From Candidatus Thalassarchaeaceae archaeon (GTDB lineage Archaea; Thermoplasmatota; Poseidoniia; Poseidoniales; Thalassarchaeaceae), in assembly GCA_029250565.1 (NCBI GenBank), contig JAQXFA010000110.1:1-5674 (forward strand): a stretch of DNA of 5,674 nt. Reading direction: 5' to 3'. A model generated the notes under the pieces. That model did not search any database. It saw only the letters and a list, made by a program, of their open reading frames with translations, and was not told the DNA's origin. The position numbers and the translations under genes were made by a program. Position 1 is the first letter of the stretch, and the number at the start of each line of letters is the position of its first letter. Below, in pieces: positions 1 through 5,674 of this stretch.

Positions 1-653
1 ATTCTAAGTTGTTTGAATTCATCTGCTGTACAGGTGCAGACATACATGTAATCATCTGCGATGAATTGTTTTGCATGGGCCATGTATTCTGGCATTCTCG
101 CCGATGCCTCTAGAATAATGTCCGGCTTTTTACCGGCTAGCCAAGTGAAATCTTCACGAATCCAGTCGTAGGCTTTCAACTCTGGTCGCTTGATTTTAGT
201 ATCTGTATCATCGTATCTAAGAATCATTGTTCCATCGTACATTTCTGCATAATGAGAATTAATGATAACACCTCGGCTGTGACCGAGGGTCAGTGGCCCA
301 TTTGGATTAGGGGCAAAGCGTAAAATCACTTCACCCTTGATAGCATTCGCTAATTCAGGCAATCCTTCTCGGCGCTCTTTTACCCTCTTTTCAAGAGCAT
401 CAGGTGCTTCTGCTTCCAAGACCGCTTTGACAGCTCCTGGGCCTTCATCATTCCACAGTTGGTTTGCTTCTTCTATTGCAGGCCCTAGCACACCGAACAG
501 ATGTTTTGCGTGTTGGCGAAGTTCGGAAACTTCGCCAAGGATTCTACCTTGTACTGAGCCTGCTTCTCCCTTCCCATCATATTCAAGGGCGTTTTGCATC
601 GCATATTTACGAATTAAGCGGATTGTGTCCTCATCGGGAATCCAATCGCTCAT
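1..653 (-). CDS. gltX: Glutamyl-tRNA synthetase, archaeal type (partial, 3' end beyond window)
   Basis: Class I aminoacyl-tRNA synthetase that charges tRNA(Glu) in the cytoplasm. Only the first 217 codons are present; the frame is open to the left edge, so the rest of the catalytic domain and the anticodon-binding domain lie outside. Residues 1-105 form the charged helical N-terminal extension typical of the archaeal GluRS/GlnRS branch (IRKYAMQNALEYDGKG near residues 11-29). The Rossmann core starts about residue 108 with RFAPNPNGP (112-120) and the HIGH-type signature LTLGHSRG (121-128), followed by ILRYDDTDTK (144-153), the counterpart of the family's RFEDTDP motif, then AYDWIREDFTWL. The start is the ATG at 653: the frame is open upstream through the gap but holds no ATG, GTG or TTG there. 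It lies 58 bases downstream of rnhB on the same strand. Archaea of this kind usually make Gln-tRNA by amidating Glu-tRNA(Gln), so the enzyme may be non-discriminating; this is inference. The first His of HIGH is Thr here. Confidence 0.93.
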   Translation of the reverse strand, partial: MSDWIPDEDTIRLIRKYAMQNALEYDGKGEAGSVQGRILGEVSELRQHAKHLFGVLGPAIEEANQLWNDEGPGAVKAVLEAEAPDALEKRVKERREGLPELANAIKGEVILRFAPNPNGPLTLGHSRGVIINSHYAEMYDGTMILRYDDTDTKIKRPELKAYDWIREDFTWLAGKKPDIILEASARMPEYMAHAKQFIADDYMYVCTCTADEFKQLR

Positions 654-683
654 GTCCTGTCGGCCTTGGCTACACCTCTTGAG

Positions 684-688
684 TATAT
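684..688 (-). promoter_or_regulatory. Possible TATA box for gltX in the rnhB-gltX gap
   Basis: On the minus strand the gap reads GGATATACTC, whose ATATA core lies 31-35 bases upstream of the gltX ATG. An archaeal TATA box centred about 25 bases before the start of transcription would give a leader of under 10 bases, as is common for leaderless archaeal messages. A second A/T-rich stretch (TAAATTATC) lies just upstream. An AAGAGGT sequence at 674-680 resembles a Shine-Dalgarno site but is about 20 bases from the ATG, too far to be a normal one. gltX could equally be read from the upstream operon promoter. Confidence 0.3.
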
Positions 689-711
689 CCGGATAATTTA
701 CCTCTACAGGG

Positions 712-1449
712 TCAATAATCTAACAGATTCCGTTCTTTGAACAATGGTGTTTCACGGGGCCTAGTCGGTATTGGGGTATTGTGCATATCTTGCCAAGCAT
801 TTTCCGTTGTTTTCCATTTCCACCTTAACATGTGATGTGGTGTGTCGCCTTCCACTAATTCGGGTAATATCTTCCTAGTGTATGGATCGGATGGGTAACC
901 GGAGCCAAATTGTATTGTCTCTTCTTGTTTTAGGTTCTCAATGAATGAGTCTCGTACTTGCTTTGCAATGATTGAGGCAGCACCAACTACCAAGTGTGTG
1001 GCATCTGCCCCATGCTCACTTGTGATTTCCCAATCCCCCCAGGGCCAATTATTGAGTCTTGCACTGATATTATCTCCGAATCTCTGTTCATTTACATCAC
1101 AAGCATCGAGATGTAGGATGCCTTTATTGTGCCCTTTTGGAGGGAGGATTTTATTTGCAACATGAGCAAACATTTCGACTTCTAAATCGTTAAGTGACCT
1201 AGATTCCATCCAGTTATCAATATGGCTTGGCATTGCATTGAGGACTTCAATATGCCATCCTCTGTGCTGTGATTGATCATACAACCAGTCATGGAATTCT
1301 AATCTTCTTCCAGGAGATATTTTCTTTGAATCATCAATTCCCTTCTCCTCAAGTAATTGAATATCTGATTGAGGTATGGCAACAATTGCTACTACTAACG
1401 GCCCAATACATGGGCCTCGGCCAGCCTCATCAATCCCAGCAACCCACAT
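712..1449 (-). CDS. rnhB: Ribonuclease HII, complete
   Basis: Cytoplasmic endonuclease that cuts the RNA strand of RNA-DNA hybrids and single ribonucleotides embedded in DNA, acting in replication and ribonucleotide excision repair. The 245-residue protein carries the complete family signature: GIDEAGRGP (5-13) with catalytic Asp7 and Glu8 and the GRG loop that reads the ribose; DDSKK (39-43); HLDACDVN (113-120) giving the third acid, Asp115; EHGADATHLV (145-154) giving the fourth, Asp149; AASIIAKQVRD (157-167); and SGYPSDPYT (183-191), whose Tyr185 matches the tyrosine that recognises the RNA-DNA junction. RWKWKTT near residue 210 matches the C-terminal helix motif of archaeal members. The C-terminal tail after that is about 30 residues, polar and Pro-rich. 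The gene starts 9 bases after the stop of the upstream surface-protein gene and is very likely co-transcribed with it. The start has no strong Shine-Dalgarno sequence. The family call is secure; assignment of Asp115 and Asp149 is by motif alignment. Confidence 0.97.
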   Translation of the reverse strand: MWVAGIDEAGRGPCIGPLVVAIVAIPQSDIQLLEEKGIDDSKKISPGRRLEFHDWLYDQSQHRGWHIEVLNAMPSHIDNWMESRSLNDLEVEMFAHVANKILPPKGHNKGILHLDACDVNEQRFGDNISARLNNWPWGDWEITSEHGADATHLVVGAASIIAKQVRDSFIENLKQEETIQFGSGYPSDPYTRKILPELVEGDTPHHMLRWKWKTTENAWQDMHNTPIPTRPRETPLFKERNLLDY

Positions 1450-1458
1450 CTTGTCATC

Positions 1459-3783
1459 TCAGAGGTCAAGGTCGAATTCTTCGTCTTGCTCCACTACGTC
1501 TGGAGGGGTGACGGTGTGTGAATCCTTCGCCTTAATTGTTGAAGTTCTACTTTTTTTAGTAGATTCTGATTTCGGTTTTAGGTATTTTGAGTTTCCTTCT
1601 TTCTTTGGTTTTCTCACAGTTCTTCCAGATTCTTGTTCGCTCTTGTCAAATAATTCGTTGGATGGATGTGCTTTCTTTTCAATGGCTAACTCACTAGCCA
1701 AGTCATCTAGTAAGTCCCCTTCTATACTAGTTTCATGGTGTTCTAAAACCGTATTTGCTGCATCAAGAAGTGCATCAGATGGTTTTTCTTTCGGTATACT
1801 CTTTGGTGGTGTATTGGATGTGAACAAGTCTTGAAACACCCTAGCAGCAATTTTAGGTGCTTCAATGACACTTCCAACAATTCCCTTGTTTCCTGCCTCA
1901 CCTTTATTGTCAAATTTCTCCATCCATTCTTCTGGTTTTTCAGGTTCGGCTGGTTGCGCTGCTGCTAACTTTGCTTTCCACAACGCATCTTTTGCTGCTC
2001 TATGTTTGAACGCTTGTAAAAGCCCAAGTGATCCCGCTAGAACTACCAGGATAGTCATTATTAAGTCATTATATTGGTTCCATAAATCAGCCGCAGCCAT
2101 CTCAATTTTCAACCAAACAGAATCTTCGTGAATATTTTCGGGCCGCCATGATTCAGCTAGATATTCTACTTTTGTCTCATTGAGAAATATGATGTCAGGG
2201 CTTAGGGTACTCTGCATTTCTACAGTCATTGTAATTGTTCCATTTGCTTCACTGTTGCGTGGGATGTGCATCCAAGACCGGAAAGTGAAGTCTACTCCTG
2301 GTGGGATTTGTTCGATTTCAAAGTAACGAGGTGCCCCCGTCTCAGAACCATGTTCTGCTTGCTCAGGCGGGATAAATCCATGATTTACACTCATGTCAAC
2401 ATGTAAAGTAACCTGTAAACCATCATTTCCATTCCCTAGATTTCTCATTGTAAATGCAACAGAAACATTGTCATTTGAATCAGTACTACTCTCTACTGCT
2501 TGTAGTTCCCAATCAACAAAAGGAGCAACTCGTAATTCGATGGTTTGACTACCAATAATTTCACCTGAAACTAGTTTTAATGTGATTGTAACAGAACCAT
2601 GAGTAAATGCTGGGACCATCTCTTGCACAGTTAGTGTTAGTATTGCAGCCTCTTTGGTTTCATCTTTGTTTACTACAACCGTTTGTTGGCTTAGTTCTGC
2701 GCCCAGCCAACTTTCATTGTCAACATTTATTTCAAATGAATCTTCAAAATTCCCGGTATTAGTTATACTAATTGTAGCGCTACAACTTTGTTCGGGAGAT
2801 ACATCACTATCATCACAATCATCCTCAACAAATAATTCCCCACCTCGTTCCCAAACTATGTTTGAATCAATGGTGATCATTACCCTCTGTGTTGGATTGT
2901 ATTTACTCCATGCCACTATTCCAACCTTCATCTGTCCAGAACTTTGAGATGGGGGATGGATATCAATATCAATAGTGGCTTGCAAATTTACTCCTAAACC
3001 ATTTCCACCCTGCCCATTTAGGTTGTGGGCGTTGAATATGGCGACCCACCATCCATCGTGCTGATAGGAAATATTTTGTTCATGTTGATAGGATTGTTCT
3101 GGTGTAAATCCCGGTAACGGTAAATTATTGGAATCTAAGGGGACTACACGCGCAACCAGTTGTGCAGGGGAATTTCCTGTATTCCGAAGGGTCAGGCTCA
3201 TTCTCTCTAATTTCCCCGGCTCAAAACTAATATTACTGTTAGGTGAATCAAATTCCGCTTGGAACCATTCATCTGGTTCCAGTGTGAAATTATATTTGAC
3301 CTGAGCACTATCAAGGCTAGATACTGCTGTTAACTGAAACATATATCTCACAAAAGCGAGAGGTTCACCATCAACAACTGGGGGTATAGTAATCGTATAT
3401 TGTGGCCACCCTAACTCACCCGGTGCAATAACAATTTGATATGGTTGATGGCATGGAGTTACTGTGCCGGACCAAATACAATCCCAGCCAACATCACTAG
3501 TAAGGGTGAAATCAACTGCGTCACTGACATTTGCCCCATTCGTGATATTAATTGACATAGTCAATGGGGTATCCACAGCAGCGAATGCGTTGAGGCCTGA
3601 ATTTGGCCCCCATGTTAGGTTACTTGTGTAATTAGTTGAGTTTCGTGATGTGTGAGATGCCGAGGTTTCAACAAGTGTATTATTTTCCTGATGGATAGTA
3701 TTGTCTGTTTCAAGGACAGGAAGTACAGATACAGTTAGCACAAGAAGAAGTGCTAGTATCGGTTGTAAAGGCGACCTGCGCAT
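1459..3783 (-). CDS. Single-pass surface protein with four beta-sandwich-like repeats and a cytoplasmic tail; unnamed family
   Basis: I do not recognise a named family. The 774-residue protein has a classical N-terminal signal peptide (1 to about 25: MRRS, then a Leu/Val-rich core), a Ser/Thr/Asn-rich linker (26-60), an ectodomain of about 480 residues, one membrane helix (about 572-592) and a cytoplasmic tail of about 180 residues. The ectodomain appears to hold four tandem domains of roughly 100-140 residues (about 71-168, 172-308, 311-419, 422-543), each with the N-x-G-N-type turn seen in CARDB/NEW3 Ig-like folds: NITNGANVSD, RNTGNSPAQ, TNTGNFEDS and RNLGNGNDG. About thirteen N-x-S/T sequons, all outside, suggest N-glycosylation. 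There are only four cysteines, in two close pairs (102/111, 323/334). The tail has helical Ala/Leu/Glu-rich stretches, a Lys-rich block (721-753) and an acidic end. It begins the operon leading into rnhB. A role in cell-envelope structure or adhesion is plausible, but nothing in the sequence proves it. Confidence 0.88.
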   Translation of the reverse strand: MRRSPLQPILALLLVLTVSVLPVLETDNTIHQENNTLVETSASHTSRNSTNYTSNLTWGPNSGLNAFAAVDTPLTMSINITNGANVSDAVDFTLTSDVGWDCIWSGTVTPCHQPYQIVIAPGELGWPQYTITIPPVVDGEPLAFVRYMFQLTAVSSLDSAQVKYNFTLEPDEWFQAEFDSPNSNISFEPGKLERMSLTLRNTGNSPAQLVARVVPLDSNNLPLPGFTPEQSYQHEQNISYQHDGWWVAIFNAHNLNGQGGNGLGVNLQATIDIDIHPPSQSSGQMKVGIVAWSKYNPTQRVMITIDSNIVWERGGELFVEDDCDDSDVSPEQSCSATISITNTGNFEDSFEINVDNESWLGAELSQQTVVVNKDETKEAAILTLTVQEMVPAFTHGSVTITLKLVSGEIIGSQTIELRVAPFVDWELQAVESSTDSNDNVSVAFTMRNLGNGNDGLQVTLHVDMSVNHGFIPPEQAEHGSETGAPRYFEIEQIPPGVDFTFRSWMHIPRNSEANGTITMTVEMQSTLSPDIIFLNETKVEYLAESWRPENIHEDSVWLKIEMAAADLWNQYNDLIMTILVVLAGSLGLLQAFKHRAAKDALWKAKLAAAQPAEPEKPEEWMEKFDNKGEAGNKGIVGSVIEAPKIAARVFQDLFTSNTPPKSIPKEKPSDALLDAANTVLEHHETSIEGDLLDDLASELAIEKKAHPSNELFDKSEQESGRTVRKPKKEGNSKYLKPKSESTKKSRTSTIKAKDSHTVTPPDVVEQDEEFDLDL
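2008..2070 (-). other. Single transmembrane helix of the surface protein
   Basis: Residues about 572-592 (NDLIMTILVVLAGSLGLLQAF) are an uninterrupted hydrophobic stretch, followed at once by a basic stop-transfer sequence (KHRAAKDALWKAK). With the N-terminal signal peptide this predicts a type I topology: N-terminal repeats outside, C-terminal tail of about 180 residues inside. Confidence 0.85.
3709..3783 (-). other. Signal peptide of the 774-residue surface protein
   Basis: Residues 1-25 have a short basic n-region with two Arg (MRRS), a hydrophobic core (PILALLLVLTVSVLPVL) and then an abrupt change to polar, acidic sequence (ETDNT). This fits Sec export. The twin Arg is not in a Tat consensus. 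The exact cleavage site cannot be fixed by eye, and an uncleaved anchor is possible. This segment also supports the ATG at 3783 as the true start. Confidence 0.8.
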
Positions 3784-3908
3784 GGTTCTCGGAATTGGTA
3801 TGGTTCTTGAAGAGTTGCTCCGGCTTGTGTGTGGTGCAAGTCATTTTTTGGCTCTATTATTGGTTTTCATGCACACATTCTAAGGATAGGCACCATGTTT
3901 GTCCTGTC
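3784..3908. promoter_or_regulatory. Divergent intergenic region, likely promoters for both flanking genes
   Basis: This 125-base gap lies between divergent start codons (ATG at 3783 on minus, ATG at 3909 on plus), so it should hold the promoters of both. The only A/T-rich patch is about 3842-3866 (tcattttttggctctattat and what follows). On the plus strand tctattatt (3853-3861) could be a TATA box about 50 bases before the ATG, giving a leader of roughly 25 bases. On the minus strand the same patch lies 60-80 bases before the ATG, so it would imply a longer leader. A ten-base near-repeat, atggttctYg, occurs at 3782-3791 and 3800-3809. None of these elements is strong. Confidence 0.45.
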
Positions 3909-4298
3909 ATGGCGGGTATATGGCCATTCAAGAAAAAGGCGGCCGAGGCCGAAAAGCAAAAAATTGTCACATATAGTAAGGATGACCATCATGCTGAGGA
4001 AATTATGGCTGATCGTAGTCATATCGAGGACAGCCAATATCAAGCCGCTCTTGATTTATTGACTAATCCTCATCTTGGTGAGGTATCTAGTGACGATGTT
4101 ACGAAAAGCGAAGTTGTTGCAACTAAACAAAATGAAGAAACCGTTGATTTATTGGACACAGTTAGTGCTGGCGCAACTGAAGATAATTATGAGCAGAGTA
4201 GTGACGGATATTGGTACCTCAAGAAAGATGACGGGTCTTTTGATCCGACAGCTTATGTAAAAGCCGATGATGGTTCTTTCAGCCCTTATTCAGAGTAA
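3909..4298 (+). CDS. Small acidic protein with C-terminal DDGSF repeats; unknown function
   Basis: I do not recognise this family by name. The protein of 129 residues has no signal peptide or membrane segment and is probably cytoplasmic. It starts MAGIWPFKKKAAEAEKQK, a short aromatic patch followed by a basic helix, and then becomes strongly acidic. The middle (about 40-90) contains two similar short helices, AALDLLTN (46-53) and VDLLDTV (79-85). The C-terminus has the aromatic motif DGYWY (99-103) and two copies of a 13-residue unit, Y-x-K-x-D-D-G-S-F-x-P (103-115 and 116-128). The frame is open up to an ATG at 3750, but that extension lies antisense to the signal-peptide codons of the neighbour and is Cys- and Trp-rich unlike the rest, so the ATG at 3909 is preferred. 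It is transcribed divergently from the surface-protein gene and converges on pheT. The protein is likely real: composition is sensible and the repeats are conserved at residue level though not at DNA level. Confidence 0.8.
   Translation: MAGIWPFKKKAAEAEKQKIVTYSKDDHHAEEIMADRSHIEDSQYQAALDLLTNPHLGEVSSDDVTKSEVVATKQNEETVDLLDTVSAGATEDNYEQSSDGYWYLKKDDGSFDPTAYVKADDGSFSPYSE
4215..4295 (+). repeat. Two tandem 13-residue coding repeats (YxKxDDGSFxP)
   Basis: The last 27 residues of the small acidic protein read as YLKKDDGSFDPTA then YVKADDGSFSPYS, plus a final Glu. Seven core positions (Y, K, D, D, G, S, F) and the Pro two residues later are identical between copies. The underlying codons differ at many third positions (for example gatgacgggtct against gatgatggttct), so the repeat is not a recent DNA duplication; the protein pattern appears to have been kept by selection. 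Confidence 0.85.
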
Positions 4299-4312
4299 TT
4301 GAAAACTCAATT
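4297..4312. terminator. Inverted repeat in the convergent gap, possible bidirectional terminator
   Basis: The sequence AATTGA-AAAC-TCAATT is a perfect 6-bp inverted repeat with a 4-base loop. It reaches from the stop codon of the small plus-strand gene to the stop codon of pheT and fills the whole 13-base gap. The position between convergent stops suits a bidirectional terminator. The stem is A/T-rich and weak, and the T-run after it is short on both sides, so chance palindromy is a fair alternative. Confidence 0.35.
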
Positions 4313-5674
4313 TAATGAACTGGGTCCGGAATTAGTTTTCCTAGTGCACCGACATCGAATTCGCCAGCCTGAATGGGAACTCTTAGTTCAAATAAGTCAG
4401 CGACTGCAGGGTCTATTTCTCCACAACTACCAACTTTTTGACCATTGATTAGAATGTCAGCCCCTCTTCCTTCTAACCAGGGTCCATCTCCTGATTTAAT
4501 GGGCTTGTATTCAACTTCAAACCCTTCCTGTTCAACTCCTAAATCTCTTAATAATGCTTGAGCAATACCCTTCGCACCGGTGAATCCTGTGCCAACTTCC
4601 GCACAACCCCAAGCCACCCTGTAGTTGTTATTGTGGTCATGTACTACCGTCCCCAACTCATACACTCTTTGTGGTAGTTCATGGTGGCGGTTTGCTGCTA
4701 AAAGTCTGAGCAGACTTGGAAGAATATATTGCCTCATTATCGTATGTTCAATTGTAATTGGATTATGTAATTCAGTCACATCTCCGCTGTGTTTTTGCCT
4801 CATTTTAGTGAATTGGTCATCTTCATTTGATAATGTGAGTGATTGAATCTGCTGTAATCCGCAACCCTGTAAACTCTCTCTAATTCTTCTATGCAGTGTC
4901 ATCTTTGCAAGTGGTTTCCCAGCGATTGTTTGCATTGAATTTGCCACCCCTAAATCTTCGTAACCAATTCCAGTGGCTACTTCTTCCACCAAATCAACAG
5001 GGTGAAGGATGTCTGAGCGCCATCTTGGCATTTCAATTAGATATTCATCGCTACCAACTGCTGCTTCGGCCCACCTCTCTGAAACAAGTGGGCCATCAGT
5101 AACCACGCGCCTCCGAATGAAGCGGCCACCCATTCGATTGATTGCTTCAGAAATTTCAGAATCACTAAACTCTTTTCCAAGTATATTTTCTAGTAGTGGT
5201 TTTGGTAATTTATGGGTTTGTGGTGAGCCATTTGGGCAAATTGACATTTCGCCATTCCATCCCGTCAACTCAATGCTCTCAACGCTGCCGCCACGAACAG
5301 CCATGGATAGGCATACAAGAAGTAAAGACGCTTCACATGCCTTCTCATCCCAACCAGTAACATCAATGAAGAAATCTGTAGTTCCTTCGGTTACAGTTGT
5401 GTGAGCACCATTGATTATTGGAGGGAAAGAAAGCACATCTCCAGAAGCATCTAGAATAACGGGGAATTTTTCAAAGCCATCAAGGAGATGTGCATAATCA
5501 ACACCTTTGGGGTGTTCGTTAAGAATATCTGAAATGGTCATTTCATCGTCCATTGCTAGAGGTATGAATTTGTAATTTGATTCAACCGTTTTGACTCGAA
5601 AAGGTGGTTTAAGTTTCGATAGGTCGTGAACTCCTATTGAAGAGCGCTTTCGCCCTCTCCCTAATGCGAAGTGT
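4312..5674 (-). CDS. pheT: Phenylalanyl-tRNA synthetase beta subunit, archaeal type (partial, 5' end beyond window)
   Basis: Beta chain of the heterotetrameric class II PheRS that charges tRNA(Phe) in the cytoplasm; its partner is the catalytic alpha chain, PheS. The frame is open from the right edge: 453 full codons are visible and about 90-100 N-terminal residues are missing, judging from the usual archaeal length of about 550. Numbering from the first visible codon, GRGRKRSSIGVHDLSKL (5-21) is the archaeal/eukaryal motif at the start of the B3/B4 (editing) domain. IINGAHTTVTEGTTDFFIDVTG (about 86-107) is its conserved end. The B5 domain includes MPRWRSDILHPVDLVEEVA (215-233), with the acidic Mg-binding cluster Asp221, Asp227, Glu230 and Glu231. 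LHNPITIEHTIMRQYILPSLL (about 302-322) and RVYELGTVV belong to the catalytic-like C-terminal domain. The Met at 5553 is internal, because the residues before it match the family. No bacterial-type C-terminal anticodon-binding domain is present, as expected for Archaea. Confidence 0.96.
   Translation of the reverse strand, partial: HFALGRGRKRSSIGVHDLSKLKPPFRVKTVESNYKFIPLAMDDEMTISDILNEHPKGVDYAHLLDGFEKFPVILDASGDVLSFPPIINGAHTTVTEGTTDFFIDVTGWDEKACEASLLLVCLSMAVRGGSVESIELTGWNGEMSICPNGSPQTHKLPKPLLENILGKEFSDSEISEAINRMGGRFIRRRVVTDGPLVSERWAEAAVGSDEYLIEMPRWRSDILHPVDLVEEVATGIGYEDLGVANSMQTIAGKPLAKMTLHRRIRESLQGCGLQQIQSLTLSNEDDQFTKMRQKHSGDVTELHNPITIEHTIMRQYILPSLLRLLAANRHHELPQRVYELGTVVHDHNNNYRVAWGCAEVGTGFTGAKGIAQALLRDLGVEQEGFEVEYKPIKSGDGPWLEGRGADILINGQKVGSCGEIDPAVADLFELRVPIQAGEFDVGALGKLIPDPVH

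Noticed and set aside
337..696. Plus-strand reading frame of 119 codons opposite gltX
   Set aside because: It is antisense to a clear GluRS coding region, is Ser/Arg/Pro-rich low-information sequence, and runs past the gltX start without any recognisable motif.
654..711. Small RNA or riboswitch in the gap upstream of gltX
   Set aside because: The gap is 58 bases, shows no convincing stem-loop or T-box-like element, and is adequately explained as a spacer with a possible TATA box.
1376..1834. Plus-strand reading frame of 152 codons across the rnhB start and the 3' end of the surface-protein gene
   Set aside because: It is a shadow of two well-supported minus-strand genes. Its Ser/Phe-rich composition is what the complement of Lys/Glu/Ser-rich codons gives.
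3750..3908. N-terminal extension of the small plus-strand protein to the ATG at 3750
   Set aside because: The extra 53 residues overlap the signal-peptide codons of the opposite gene and the divergent promoter region, and their Cys- and Trp-rich composition does not match the acidic protein that follows. The ATG at 3909 is the better start.
4312..5553. pheT starting at the Met at 5553 as a complete 413-residue protein
   Set aside because: The 40 codons upstream are in frame, open to the window edge, and contain the conserved GRGRKRSSIGVHDL motif of archaeal PheT, so this Met is internal and the gene is cut by the window.
1..5674. CRISPR array, insertion sequence, prophage, toxin-antitoxin or defence locus
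   Set aside because: No regularly spaced direct repeats, terminal inverted repeats, transposase or integrase motifs, or nuclease genes other than RNase HII were seen. Genes are closely packed and mainly housekeeping.

Overview
This 5.7 kb window looks like ordinary chromosomal DNA from a euryarchaeon, most plausibly an uncultured marine planktonic one of the Poseidoniales (Marine Group II) type. That placement is an inference. It rests on an archaeal-type glutamyl-tRNA synthetase with the long helical N-terminal extension, an archaeal/eukaryal-type phenylalanyl-tRNA synthetase beta chain, an RNase HII carrying the full set of family motifs, and a large, Asn-glycosylation-sequon-rich, single-pass surface protein. 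No rRNA, tRNA, CRISPR array, insertion sequence or phage gene is visible.

Layout, left to right. Positions 1-653 (minus) hold the N-terminal 217 codons of gltX, cut by the left edge. Positions 712-1449 (minus) are rnhB, complete. Positions 1459-3783 (minus) encode a 774-residue protein with a signal peptide, four tandem beta-sandwich-like repeats, one membrane helix and a charged cytoplasmic tail; I do not recognise a named family. These three genes run in one direction with gaps of 9 and 58 bases, so they probably form an operon in the order surface protein - rnhB - gltX. A 125-base divergent intergenic region (3784-3908) separates them from a small acidic plus-strand protein (3909-4298, 129 residues) that ends in two copies of a 13-residue repeat. 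That gene converges, 13 bases away, on pheT (4312-5674, minus), which is cut at its 5' end by the right edge. A perfect 6-bp inverted repeat fills the convergent gap.

Functionally, three of the five genes are information-processing housekeeping genes: two tRNA-charging enzymes and one enzyme that removes RNA from DNA. The two genes between rnhB and pheT are uncharacterised and are the only places where something new might sit: the surface protein, with repeats outside and a Lys-rich/acidic tail inside, and the small divergent repeat protein. I find no evidence of a defence system, mobile element or other discrete novel system. There is no gene-free stretch longer than 125 bases.
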